Below are positions 8,155 to 17,900 of a DNA stretch of 64,000 nt, in pieces. The notes below the pieces were generated by a model. That model saw only the letters and a list, made by a program, of their open reading frames with translations, had not been told where the DNA came from and ran no database searches. The first letter of the stretch is position 1. Each line of letters begins with the position of its first letter. The position numbers were made by a program, and so were the translations under genes. Source of the stretch: Pseudofrankia sp. DC12 (GTDB lineage: Bacteria; Actinomycetota; Actinomycetes; Frankiales; Frankiaceae); the NCBI RefSeq assembly GCF_000966285.1, contig NZ_KQ031391.1:971238-1035237 (forward strand), read 5' to 3'.

Positions 8155-8934
8155 ATGGCACTGAGGAAGAAGCCGGCCGACGCCGCCGCGCCTGCGGCAT
8201 CGCCCACCGCACGCGGCGCGAAGGGCCCGACGAGCAACGGCTCCGGCCCTGGGAACCAGGCCGACGGCGAGTCCGGTTTCGCGAACCGGATGAGGCAGGT
8301 CAGGCTCGTCTTCAAGGTCACGCGCGAGCGCGACTCGAAGCTGGTGCCGATCCTGCTGGGCGGCTTCCTGGTCCCGTTCGCCGTGCTTCTCGTGCTGGGC
8401 TTCGTCATCGGGCCGATCTGGCTGTGGGCGCCGTTCGCGGTGCTGCTCAGCCTGCTCGTCGCGGTCAACCTGTTCAGCCGGCGGGTGCAGAACAGTGCCT
8501 ACGCGGAGCTGGAGGGCAAGCCCGGAGCCGCCGCCGGCATCGTCGAGCGGATGCGCGGCGACTGGCGGCTGACCCCGGCCGTCCAGGTGAACCGCAACCA
8601 GGACGTCGTGCACCGGGTCGTCGGCCGGGCCGGCATCATCATCATCGCCGAGGGGCGCGGCCGCGGGGCCCGTGAGCTGCTGGCGACCGAGATCCGCCGG
8701 ATCCGCAAGGTCGCCGGGGACGTGCCGATCACGGACATCGTCGTCGGTACCGGCGAGGGCGAGGTCCCGCTGCCGAAGCTGCAGCCGACCCTGATGCGGA
8801 TGCGCCGCACGCTGAGGCGCGGCGAGGTCGACCAGCTCGACCGGCGCCTCAAGGCCGTCGCCGGCTCCGGGCCGTCACTGCCGATCCCGAAGGGCCCGGT
8901 GCCCCGCAACGTCCCGCGCGGCAAGATTCGCTAG
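8155..8934 (+). CDS. DUF4191 family membrane protein
   Basis: A 259-residue integral membrane protein of the DUF4191 type that lies between lipA and glnA in many actinobacteria. After a charged N-terminus, two adjacent hydrophobic helices occupy about residues 62-103 (LVPILLGGFLVPFAVLLVLG and the segment after GPIWLWAPF). The cytoplasmic C-terminal half contains VQVNRNQDVVHRVVGRAGII and DVPITDIVVGTGEGEVPLPK and ends Arg/Lys-rich. The role is unknown. Start ATG 8155 is leaderless by the TAGGCT element 7 bases upstream; stop is TAG. Confidence 0.85.
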   Translation: MALRKKPADAAAPAASPTARGAKGPTSNGSGPGNQADGESGFANRMRQVRLVFKVTRERDSKLVPILLGGFLVPFAVLLVLGFVIGPIWLWAPFAVLLSLLVAVNLFSRRVQNSAYAELEGKPGAAAGIVERMRGDWRLTPAVQVNRNQDVVHRVVGRAGIIIIAEGRGRGARELLATEIRRIRKVAGDVPITDIVVGTGEGEVPLPKLQPTLMRMRRTLRRGEVDQLDRRLKAVAGSGPSLPIPKGPVPRNVPRGKIR

Positions 8935-8966
8935 AGCAGGTCTGGGAGCCGCTGCCTGGGGGCCAC

Positions 8967-9443
8967 TCAGGCGCGTTTGCCGGCACGGATCGGGGCCGTA
9001 CCGGCGGCCCGGTCGTGCAGGCCGCGCAGGTCACGGTCGACGAAGAAGACCGGGAGCAGCAGGCCGAGCAGCACGGTGCGGACCAGGATCAGCGGGAAAC
9101 GCTGACGGCCGCCGCCGGGGACCCGCGCGACCCCGAAGCCGAACAGGCGCATCCCGACCGTCTGCCCGGTCAGGCTGAGCAGCACGAGCTCCTCCAGCAG
9201 GAAGACCCCGTAGACGACCAGGCCGCGGGCGGAGCCCGACATAGCGGCGCCGAACAGGGCGGGCACGCCGGCCAGCAGGTTCGCCAGGATCCCGTCGACC
9301 ACATAGGCGCCGAAGCGGGCCCCGGAGCTCGCGAGCGAGCCCGGGCCCTCGGCCGGCAGCCCCAGCCTGTCCCCGGGCGTGCCGCCTGGGTCGGCGCGCA
9401 CCGATCCGGGGCCTTCCAACCAGCGTCCGAGCTCCTGTCGCAC
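8967..9443 (-). CDS. RDD family membrane protein
   Basis: A 158-residue RDD-domain protein. Family marks are GARFGAYVVDGILANLL (Arg and Asp of the first helix), a middle helix around LVVYGVFLLEELVLLSLTG, GQTVGMRLFGFGVARV, and the terminal RDLRGLHDRAAGT. Three hydrophobic helices are visible. RDD proteins are poorly characterised; some transport ions or compatible solutes. The gene is convergent with the DUF4191 gene and divergent from glnA. Start GTG 9441-9443 has no Shine-Dalgarno sequence, but TAAGCT (plus strand 9450-9455) lies 6 bases ahead, again a leaderless layout. Confidence 0.85.
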   Translation of the reverse strand: MRQELGRWLEGPGSVRADPGGTPGDRLGLPAEGPGSLASSGARFGAYVVDGILANLLAGVPALFGAAMSGSARGLVVYGVFLLEELVLLSLTGQTVGMRLFGFGVARVPGGGRQRFPLILVRTVLLGLLLPVFFVDRDLRGLHDRAAGTAPIRAGKRA

Positions 9444-9510
9444 GGCGCAAGCTTATGCGTCCCGGGATCCCGCCAGGAAACCGTCACCGATCGTGACGAA
9501 CAGGCACCAG

Positions 9511-9526
9511 GCAACCTCGGCGAAAC
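9511..9526 (+). promoter_or_regulatory. Weak GlnR-box-like half site before glnA
   Basis: GCAAC-6-GAAAC resembles the GlnR a/b half-site pair (GTNAC-6-GAAAC) with one mismatch in the first box. It lies about 100 bases before glnA. No second a/b pair in phase was found, so the site is tentative. Confidence 0.25.
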
Positions 9527-9625
9527 ATGTACGCCATGTCCCGATCACACCACAGGGTTACGCAGCGCGTCCGGACATGGGTATCCTGTCGGACCGGGAA
9601 GCGACACCATACAGGTGGAGGGTGA

Positions 9626-11050
9626 ATGTTCGCCAACGCCGACGAAGTACTCCGCTATATCAGGGACGAGAACGTCGAGTTCATCGACGTCCGTTTCTGC
9701 GACCTACCGGGGATCATGCAGCACTTCACGATTCCGACGGAGGTCTTCACGGAGTCGATCTTCACCGACGGCCTGATGTTCGACGGGTCCTCCATCCGCG
9801 GCTTCCAGGCCATCCACGAGTCGGACATGCTGCTGTTGCCCGACCCCCGGACCGCTTTTCTCGACCCGTTCCGCGAGCACCGGACGCTCGCGATGACCTT
9901 CTTCATCCACGACCCGATCACCAAGGAGGAGTACTCCCGCGACCCGCGGAACGTGGCGCGCAAGGCGGAGGCGTACCTGCGTGGGTCGGGAATCGCGGAC
10001 ACGGCCTATTTCGGGCCCGAGGCCGAGTTCTACATCTTCGACGACATCCGCTACGAGTACACGCCGTACGGCTCGCTGCACCGGGTCGACTCGGTCGAGG
10101 CCGCCTGGAACAGCGCGCGCAAGGAGGAGGGCGGCAACCTCGGCTACAAGCCGCGGTTCAAGGGCGGCTACTTCCCGGTACCGCCGACCGACCACTTCAC
10201 CGACCTGCGCTCCGAGATGGTGAAGACGCTGATCAAGGTCGGCATCACCGTCGAGATGCAGCACCATGAGGTGGGCACGGCGGGCCAGGCCGAGATCGAC
10301 TTCCGGTTCGACACGCTGCTGAAGACCGCCGACAACCTGATGCTCTACAAGTACGTGATCCGCAACGTCGCCCGTGACCGCGGCCGGACTGTCACGTTCA
10401 TGCCGAAGCCGCTCTTCCAGGACAACGGGTCCGGCATGCACTGCCACCAGAGCCTCTGGAAGGACGGCGGGCCGCTGTTCTACAGCGCCGAGGGCTACGG
10501 CGGCCTGTCGGAGCTGGCCCGGCACTACATCGGCGGTCTGCTGCACCACGCGCCGGCCCTGCTGGCGTTCACCAACCCGACGACGAACTCCTACCGGCGG
10601 CTCGTGCCCGGCTACGAGGCGCCGGTGAACCTGGTCTACTCAGCCCGAAACCGGTCCGCCTGCTGCCGTATCCCGCTGTCCGGCGACTCGCCGAAGGCCA
10701 AGCGGATCGAGTTCCGGGTGCCCGACCCGAGCTGCAACCCCTACCTGGCCTTCTCCGCGATGCTGATGGCCGGGCTTGACGGCATCAAGAACAAGATCGA
10801 GCCGCGCGACCCGATCGACAAGGACCTCTACGAGCTGCCCCCGGACGAGCTCGCCGCCGTGCCGCAGGTGCCCGGCTCGCTGGAGAAGGTCCTGGAGCAC
10901 CTGGAAGCCGACAACGAGTTCCTCACCGCGGGCGATGTGTTCACCCCGGACCTGATCGAGACCTGGCTGGACTACAAGCGCACGAACGAGGTCGACGCCA
11001 TCCGGCTGCGTCCGCACCCGTTCGAGTTCGAGCTCTACTACGACATCTGA
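9626..11050 (+). CDS. glnA: Glutamine synthetase type I (GSI-beta)
   Basis: Makes glutamine from glutamate, ammonium and ATP; the main cytoplasmic GSI. The 474-residue length and blocks are canonical: [13 protein letters not shown] near residue 50, [11 protein letters not shown] metal site, [30 protein letters not shown], and the ATP loop [18 protein letters not shown]. The adenylylation site is present: Tyr 402 in [11 protein letters not shown], so the enzyme is a substrate of GlnE encoded 3.9 kb downstream. Start ATG 9626 follows GGAGGG with close spacing. A strong hairpin terminator follows. In Frankia GSI is the constitutive form, GSII the nitrogen-regulated one. Confidence 0.98.
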   Translation: MFANADEVLRYIRDENVEFIDVRFCDLPGIMQHFTIPTEVFTESIFTDGLMFDGSSIRGFQAIHESDMLLLPDPRTAFLDPFREHRTLAMTFFIHDPITKEEYSRDPRNVARKAEAYLRGSGIADTAYFGPEAEFYIFDDIRYEYTPYGSLHRVDSVEAAWNSARKEEGGNLGYKPRFKGGYFPVPPTDHFTDLRSEMVKTLIKVGITVEMQHHEVGTAGQAEIDFRFDTLLKTADNLMLYKYVIRNVARDRGRTVTFMPKPLFQDNGSGMHCHQSLWKDGGPLFYSAEGYGGLSELARHYIGGLLHHAPALLAFTNPTTNSYRRLVPGYEAPVNLVYSARNRSACCRIPLSGDSPKAKRIEFRVPDPSCNPYLAFSAMLMAGLDGIKNKIEPRDPIDKDLYELPPDELAAVPQVPGSLEKVLEHLEADNEFLTAGDVFTPDLIETWLDYKRTNEVDAIRLRPHPFEFELYYDI

Positions 11051-11095
11051 CCGGACATCTGACGCAGCAACGCCAACGCCGGGAATATCCGACGA

Positions 11096-11125
11096 GCCCC
11101 GCCGCCCGCATCCGGGCGGCGGGGC
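11096..11125 (+). terminator. Terminator of glnA
   Basis: Perfect 13-bp stem GCCCCGCCGCCCG with a 4-base CATC loop, followed by a T-rich stretch. It isolates glnA from glnII. Confidence 0.85.
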
Positions 11126-11383
11126 CCAGTCTTTCCCAGACCTTTTCACAGCGTCCCGCCCGGCCCTCCGGAAGAATGCGACAGCTCGTCTCAGGCCTAC
11201 CATCGCGCCCGCCCGGGAGCCGCCGCCACAGCCAAGCCCGGGCCGGTCCCGGCCGGCTGCGCGCCAATTCTTCTACCGGGATGTGGCACGAGCCGTGTTT
11301 CGCGGTGATTTCGGCCACCACCCGGCCCGGACAGCAGCCGGACGAGCCGGTCCCGCGTCAACTCACGAGCCTGAGATCCAGAT

Positions 11384-11410
11384 TTAACAAGGCGGGAACT
11401 GAGGGGAAAC
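11384..11410 (+). promoter_or_regulatory. GlnR-type box upstream of glnII
   Basis: TTAAC-6-GGAAC-6-GAAAC: three pentamers at the exact 11-base phase of the actinobacterial GlnR operator (GTNAC-6-GAAAC repeated). It lies 114 bases before the glnII start. GlnR activates nitrogen-assimilation genes including glnII in streptomycetes; its action here is inferred. The rest of the 11126-11523 gap shows no gene. Confidence 0.45.
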
Positions 11411-11523
11411 CCCACCCCGCGAGGCTCCAGACGGATCCTCCCGCTACTCGCGACCAGCGTCGGCCCTCCCCCGGCCGTCCAAACAGTCGCCTGTCTAGAC
11501 CTTGCCGATCACGGGGAGTTTGT

Positions 11524-12582
11524 GTGAGCTATCAGGCCGAGTACATCTGGATCGACGGCACCGAGCCGGAGCCGCTGCTGCGCAGCAAGACCCGGATCAT
11601 CAAGGACGGCAAGGAGCCGGAGATCTGGGGCTTCGACGGCTCTAGCACCAACCAGGCCCCGGGGTCGAACTCGGACTGCGTCCTGCGCCCGGTGTTCGTC
11701 TGCCCGGACCCGCTGCGCGGTGGCGACAACATCCTGGTCCTGTGCGAGGTGGAGCTGACCGACTTCACCCCCCACCCGACCAACACCCGGGCGAAGGCCC
11801 GCCTGCTGGCCGAGAAGTACGCGGACTTCGCGCCGCACTTCGGCATCGAGCAGGAGTACACCTTCTTCCAGAACGGCCGCCCGCTCGGCTGGCCGGCCAC
11901 CGGCTTCCCGGAGGCGCAGGGCCCGTACTACTGCGGCGTCGGCGGCGAGAAGATGCCCGGCCGGGACATCGTCGAGAAGCACACCCAGGCGTGCCTCGAC
12001 GCCGGCCTCGCGATCGAGGGCACCAACGCCGAGGTCATGATGGGCCAGTGGGAGTTCCAGATCGGTGTCCTGCCGGCGCCGGCGATCGGTGACCAGATCT
12101 GGGTCGGCCGCTGGCTGCTGCACCGCATCGCCGAGGACTTCGGCGCTTCGGTGAGCTTCGCCGCCAAGCCGATGCCCGGCGACTGGAACGGCGCGGGCGC
12201 GCACACCAACTTCTCCACGAAGCAGACCATGGAGAGCTGGGACGCGATCGTCACCTGCTGTGAGGCGCTCGGCACCCGCGTCATGGAGCACGTCACCAAC
12301 TACGGTTACGGCATCCAGGACCGCCTCACCGGCAAGCACGAGACCGCTCCGTGGAACAAGTTCTCCTGGGGCGACTCGGACCGCGGCGCGTCGATCCGTA
12401 TCCCGTGGGCCGTCTCCAAGGCCCGCAAGGGGTGGCTCGAGGACCGGCGTCCGAACGCGAACATGGACCCGTACATCGTCTCCGCGCTGATGATCGACAC
12501 CACCTGCAGCGCGCTGGCCGGCGAGAAGCCAGTCCTGTTCGTCCCGGAGCAGGCCGCGGCCGTCCAGCCCGTCACCGTCTGA
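11524..12582 (+). CDS. glnII: Glutamine synthetase type II (eukaryote-like)
   Basis: A 352-residue GSII, unrelated in regulation to GSI: it is shorter, octameric in its family, and has no adenylylation tyrosine loop. Diagnostic blocks are YIWIDGTEPEPLLRSKTRII near the start, EIWGFDGSSTNQAPGSNSD, FGIEQEYTFF, GPYYCGVGGEKMPGRDIVE, NAEVMMGQWEFQIG and GDWNGAGAHTNFST. The start is GTG 11524 with GGGGAG 5 bases ahead; the longer upstream frame crosses the regulatory region. Direct linkage to glnA I is the arrangement reported for Frankia, where GSII is made under nitrogen limitation and N2 fixation. A GlnR-like box precedes it and a strong terminator follows. Confidence 0.97.
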   Translation: MSYQAEYIWIDGTEPEPLLRSKTRIIKDGKEPEIWGFDGSSTNQAPGSNSDCVLRPVFVCPDPLRGGDNILVLCEVELTDFTPHPTNTRAKARLLAEKYADFAPHFGIEQEYTFFQNGRPLGWPATGFPEAQGPYYCGVGGEKMPGRDIVEKHTQACLDAGLAIEGTNAEVMMGQWEFQIGVLPAPAIGDQIWVGRWLLHRIAEDFGASVSFAAKPMPGDWNGAGAHTNFSTKQTMESWDAIVTCCEALGTRVMEHVTNYGYGIQDRLTGKHETAPWNKFSWGDSDRGASIRIPWAVSKARKGWLEDRRPNANMDPYIVSALMIDTTCSALAGEKPVLFVPEQAAAVQPVTV

Positions 12583-12614
12583 CCTGATCCTCAGGTAGGA
12601 CACCCGCTTCACCC

Positions 12615-12652
12615 CGGCGCCGCCGGTTCCCCACGGGGAGCCGGCGGCGCCG
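12615..12652 (+). terminator. Terminator of glnII
   Basis: Long hairpin with arms CGGCGCCGCCGG and CCGGCGGCGCCG enclosing a second CCCC/GGGG helix, 32 bases past the glnII stop and followed by GTCGTTTGT. The remainder of the gap to 12918 shows no gene or site. Confidence 0.8.
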
Positions 12653-12918
12653 TCGTTTGTGGCCGGCGACCGCAGGGTCCGCCCAGACGGCGCCCAGGGC
12701 CAACCGGACCATCCGGGGCGGCCCCAGATCTACGGCAGCCTCACCCAGCCCGACGCTCAGCGGGGCTGACCGTCAGCCTCGCCCCGGCTCCCTCCCCGTC
12801 CCGCTGAAGGCCGCCGCGGTCACCACCGCGGCCCCGCCCGGCCACCACGGCTCAGCCCGCTCGTCTGGAGGCGGAAACGACGTGGCGAGCGGGTCGACAA
12901 CGCGGCAAAGTGTCGCGA

Positions 12919-14969
12919 ATGGGGGAACAGCCGGAGCCGACATTCGACCCGGCGGAAGCCGAGAACTGGGCGACGGGCCGGGCCGCTTGGTGGACTCCCC
13001 GGGCCGTGGTGGTCTGTGGCTGGCTATAGGTGGCGTTCGCGGTCGCCGTCGCTGGGGACACTCGGCCATGCTCTCCCACGGATCCCAGCGTCTGTGGCCC
13101 GAGTGTCTCGTTCGCGTGGGCGTCCGTTCCCCTGTTCGCGACACCGCTCCTCGTCTGGTGGATGCCGCTCGTTGGCTGCCTGGCGGGCATGGGGTTCGCC
13201 GTGTTCGATCTCGCAACCGAGCCGGTGCTGGCCGCACGCGTCGCATTCGGGGCGCATGGAGTGGTCTGCGCGACCATCGCGGCCTGGATCGTGGCGACCA
13301 GGCGGCGCCAGCTGGCCCGCGCCGCCGCTATCGCGACGCCGGTAGGCATCGCCCGGACCGCGTACCGGCAACCGCCCGCCGAGCGGCGGTGGGGCGCCCG
13401 AACGGCGGTGGCCCTCCTGCTCGTGTTCGTCGCAGCCTTCGCGCTGCTGCGTTACCGACACGACAGCCTTGCCATCTCGCGGCACGTGGCCAACGCTGAC
13501 CAGCTTGACGCCCGCGTCCTGCTGACCGACCCGGACAACGATGTCATCACCGTCAGGCTGCCCGACGAGGGCGACGACGCGAAGATCGGCGTCCTGGACG
13601 CCAGGACATATCACGAGGGTCCGACGGTACCCGTCCTGTTCGACAGGGCTGACTCAGGTAGGTGGGTCCGGCTGGTCGCCGAGCCCGACGACGTGACGCC
13701 CTGGCTGGCTGCCGGCCTGGGCGCGGTCGCGCTGGCGGCGCTGCTCGCGAGCCGCGACTGGGCCGCCTGGTCGGCTGGACGCCGGCTGCTGGGAAGCAGC
13801 GCACCGGGGATAGCAATGTTCGCGCAATGGGAGGGCCTCGGGAAGGTGGGCCTCCAGCCGGCCCTGGATGCCCCAGCCTTCGCCTCCGTGTGGGTCTCCC
13901 GATCGGGACAGGACGCCGTCCGGTTCGAGGACGACTACTGGACCAGCGAAAGGGCCGCGGAGTTCGGAAGGAGATGGCGCGACAAGGACACCCCCGCGGA
14001 CCCGGACCAGCTCCACGTGGCCGGGGCCAGGCTGGCCCCGGCCACGTCGTGGCCGGTCACGGTGGCCGGAAGCCTCCACGACGGCGGCTGGGTCGTCCTG
14101 TTGACTCAGACGGGGGTTCTCTCCTGCCCACGGCGCCGCTGCGGACCAGGCGGCCGGCCCGCAACCCGTCCTGGCCGGTAGACCTGTCGGAGCCGGCGGA
14201 ACTGTGCCAGCCGGCGGAGCCGTCCCAGCCGGCCGAGTCGGCGGACTCTCAGGCCGAGGACTCGTCGGACGAGGAGTGGACCGCCGACGACTCGTGGACC
14301 GGGGACTAGACCGCGATCGAGGAGCCCACGGCGTCGGACGAGGACGGCGGGACCGCCGTGCCCGGCAGTCCGCCTGGTACGCCCATCGAGGCACCGTCGG
14401 GTAGCGAACTGCCCGATTTGCCGCTCGTGCTGCGGCAGCGCAACCGGGACCGGCTGGTGGGAGCGGGCATGGCATTGGCACTCGTCGGCGCGCCAGCCGC
14501 GGTCGCTCTGGGCGCGCCGCGGGACTGGTGGCAGGTGCTCGTCACACTGTTCGTCGGTGGAAATGTCGGCCTGCGTGGCTGGACCCGGGTCGTCCGCGGC
14601 CTGCGGCTTGACCGGTCCGGGCTGTCGGTGAACCGTGGATTCCTGGTCCACGACGTGCCCTGGCCGCGTCTGTACGGCGTCCGCCGCGTCGACGGGAACC
14701 TGATCATTGCCTGGGAGCCGGACAGCACCGCCCGCGTCGGCCCGTTCCAGAGGGTGCCGGCGCTGGACGACCCGACGGAGGAGCCGCGAGTGTCCGCCGG
14801 CCCAACAGCCGAACGGGTGGGCGCGTTGCTGATGCGCCTGCGTTTCCTTTCCACGGCCGCGGGCAACCCGGACAGGGCCGTGACCACCCGCCTGGGCAGC
14901 GCCTCTGCCCCGGCCGCCTACTACCCGCTCGTGGCGGTGGCGGCCGCGTGTCTGTGGCACATCAGGTAA
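12919..14969 (+). pseudogene. Multi-pass membrane protein gene broken by two TAG codons and a frameshift
   Basis: Read from ATG 12919 the frame gives 36 protein-like residues (MGEQPEPTFDPAEAENWATG, then ending RAVVVCGWL), an in-frame TAG at 13027-13029, and continues directly as VAFAVAVAGD, so the stop splits a membrane helix. The same frame runs to about 14100 with further helices, then must slip to the next frame (-1, or one missing base) between 14101 and the GGGGG run at 14112-14116 to continue as GGSLLPTAPLRTRRP and an acidic linker. That linker is cut by a second in-frame TAG at 14307-14309 but resumes as TAIEEPTASDEDGG and runs to 14969. Repaired, it would be one protein of about 683 residues. 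Since TAG ends several intact genes here, these look like true nonsense mutations. Family unknown. Confidence 0.7.
14358..14969 (+). CDS. 3' fragment of the broken membrane protein, possibly still translated
   Basis: A 203-residue open frame beginning MPGSPPGTPIEAPSG, in the same frame as the acidic linker before the second TAG. It carries two hydrophobic segments (around LVGAGMALALVGAPAAVALG and the following WWQVLVTLFVGG) and a PH-domain-like strand region with LSVNRGFLVHDVPWPRLYGV. It has no ribosome-binding site of its own at the ATG. An annotation pipeline would probably call it a separate gene; I regard it as the tail of the pseudogene at 12919-14969. Confidence 0.4.
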   Translation: MPGSPPGTPIEAPSGSELPDLPLVLRQRNRDRLVGAGMALALVGAPAAVALGAPRDWWQVLVTLFVGGNVGLRGWTRVVRGLRLDRSGLSVNRGFLVHDVPWPRLYGVRRVDGNLIIAWEPDSTARVGPFQRVPALDDPTEEPRVSAGPTAERVGALLMRLRFLSTAAGNPDRAVTTRLGSASAPAAYYPLVAVAAACLWHIR

Positions 14970-14973
14970 CCGA

Positions 14974-17900
14974 TCAGGGCTGCTCGCGGCAGAAGATCTC
15001 GGCCACGATGTGGCGGGCCCTCGACGCGGTCTGGCGGTGGTCCGCCGGGAGATCGGCGACGCGTTCCAACGAGTAGCCGAGGACACCGGCGACGCGGTCC
15101 AGAGCCGGGGTGGTACGCGGGATCTGGTCGCCGGGGGCGCCACGGGCGAGCATCACGGCGTTGCGGACACGGGACGCGGACAGCCAGGCGGCACGTAGGG
15201 ACTCCGCCTCGGTGCCGGCGAGCAGGCCGGCGGCGACCAGCGCGCGCAGGGCTCTCATCGTGTCGGTGACCCGCAGGTCCGGGATCTCGTGGGCGTGCCG
15301 AAGTTGCAGGATCTGGACCGCCCATTCGACGTCCATCAGCCCTCCGGGGCCGAACTTGACGTGCAGGGACCGGTCGACACCCCTGGGGACCCGTTCGATC
15401 GCCATCCTGTCCCGCAGCCGTTCCACCTCTGCGATCGCGCCCGCCGGTAGCTCGGCCGGGTAGCGGATCTCGTCCGCCAGCTCGACGAACCGGGCCGCCA
15501 GCTCCGGGTCACCGGCAAGCGGGCGGGCGCGCAGGAGTGCTTGTTTCTCCCATCCGAGCGCCCACCGCCGGTAGTAGGCGCCATAGCCGTCGAGGTCGCG
15601 GGTGACCGGGCCACTGCGGCCCTCGGGCCGCAGTCCCAGGTCCAGGCGCAGCGCGGGATCCGAGCCCGGCTGGGCGAGCAGCCGGACCAGCTCCTCGATG
15701 ACCGCGGTCGCGTACGCCCCCGCCGCCGCCGCATCGACGCCCGGCGCCGGAGCATGGACGAACACCACGTCCGCGTCGCTGCCGTACGACATCTCGCCGC
15801 CCCCGAGCCGACCCATGGCGATTACCGCGATCCGCGCCGGCTCCCCGTCGATCAGGCCGCCTCCAGCCAAAGACACCCATGTGGATGGCGCGCCGGCCGG
15901 CGGCGCTCCCCCCGACAACGCGCCGGCCGATCGCGAGGCTGCTGGCGGTGCGTCCGCGGGCAGCCCGCATGCCGGCAGCGCGTTCCGTGGAACGCGGAGA
16001 TTCTCTGTGTCGCAGACCAGCCGTTCGGCGTCAGCCTCCGCGTTCCGCGGAACGCGGAGATCTTCTGGTCCGCCGGCGCCGGCGACGCCGGCCAGGGCAG
16101 TGAGCCCGTCGAGGTCGGCGAAGCGGTCGGCCGGGTGACGGCCGGCCGCCACCCGGCCGGTGACGGTGCGGCGGGCGACCAGCAGGGAGGCCTCGATCGT
16201 CGCGGCCGCCGCGGCGGTCAGCGCTGTTCCGACGGCGGTGACGTCCAGCAGGCCCAGCAGATCGGCACAGGCGACCCGGACCAGCTCGACGCGGCGGATC
16301 GCCCGGGCCCGGGCGACCGCGTCGGCGGGGTTCTGGTTGCGCCGGGCGACGGCGAGCAGGGTGCGGGCCAGGTCGTCGCGGCCGACCGGCCGCAGGTCGT
16401 CCTCGGTGCGCAGCAGCCGCACCGACTCGGGCGCGGCCCGCATCAACGCGGCGACGTAGCCGCTGGCGGCGAGCACGCGGGCGAGCCGGTCGGCGGCGCC
16501 GGCCGAGTCGCGCAGCAGCCTCAGGTACCAGGGCACCTGGCCGAGCGCTTCACTGACCTGCCGGTACGCGAGCAGGCCGGCATCGGGGTCGGCGGCGTCC
16601 GCGAAGGCCGGCAGCATCGTCGGCAGCAGATGGCGCTGGATGACCGCCGTCCGGCTGACCCCGGCAGTGAGCGCCTCGATGTGCTTCAGGGACCGGTACG
16701 GGTAGGCGAAGCCGAGCGCGGCGAGGCGGTCGGCGGCCTCGCCCGGGGTCAGCCGCACCTCCTCCTCGGACAGCCGGGCGACCGCCTCCAGCAGCGGCTG
16801 GTAAAAGAGCTTCTCGTGCAGCTGGCGCACCGAGCTGGCGGTATGCGCGTGCTCGGCGGCGAACTCGTCGGCGTCGAGCATCCCGAGCGACCGACCGAGC
16901 CAGCGCAGCTCGGCGGCGTCGCGCGGCAACACGTGGGTGCGCCGCAGCCGCCGCAGCTGCAGCCGGTGCTCGACGGCGCGCAGGAACCGGTAGGCGGCCG
17001 CGAGGCTCGTGGCGTCGCGGCGACCGACGTAACCGCCGCGCGCGAGACCGTCGATCGCGTCGAGGGTGGCTCGGACGTGCAGCTTCTTGTCGGTACGGCC
17101 ATGCACCAGCTGGAGCAGTTGGACGGCGAACTCGACGTCGCGCAGCCCGCCGGGGCCGAGCTTGATGTTCCGCTCACCGCCACGACCGGCGACCGACGCC
17201 TCCACGCGCTTGCGCATCGCCCGGATGTCGGTGACGAAGTTGGGCCGAGAGGCGGCCGACCAGACCAGAGGCTCGACCATCGCGCAGAACTCGGCGCCGA
17301 GTTCGAGATCGCCCGCGATGGGTCTGGCCTTGAGCAGCGCCTGGAACTCCCAGGTCCGCGCCCAGCGCCGGTAGTAGGCCCGGTGGCTGGCGAAGGTCCG
17401 GACCAGCACGCCGTCGCGCCCTTCGGGCCGCAGCCCGACATCGACCTGGAAAAGCGAGCCTTCGCTGGTGGTCGCGCCGCAGGCACGCATCAGTCCCTCG
17501 GCCAGCCGCGTCGCCGTCCGCAGCGCCGCCTCGCCGGCGTCCTCCCCGACGCGACCGGCCTCGCCAGCACCAGGAGCCCCTCCGGTGCCAGCGGCCGTCC
17601 CGGGAGCAGCGGTCTCCCCGGTGCCGGTGACGTCCCCGGCGGCGGCCGGCTCGGCGATGAAGAGCACGTCGACGTCGCTGACGTAGTTCAGCTCCCGGCC
17701 GCCGCACTTGCCCATCGCGACGACCGCCAGCCGCACCGGCGGCGCCGTCGGTGCCAGGGCCGCCCGGGCGACGGCGAGACCCGCGTCGAGCGCGGCGGCG
17801 GCGAGATCGGCCAGCTCGGCGGTCGCGTCGTCGACGCTGACCGTACCGGTCAGGTCACGCGCGGCCAGCACCAGCAGGGCCCGGCGGTAGGCGACGCGCA

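Noticed and set aside
9444-9625. Complete GlnR operator before glnA
   Set aside because: Only one imperfect a/b pair is in phase; listed with low confidence.
12919-14969. Programmed TAG read-through (for example amino-acid recoding) in the broken membrane-protein gene
   Set aside because: TAG is the proper stop of at least six intact genes in the window, there is no suppressor tRNA here, and a frameshift is also needed; decay is simpler.
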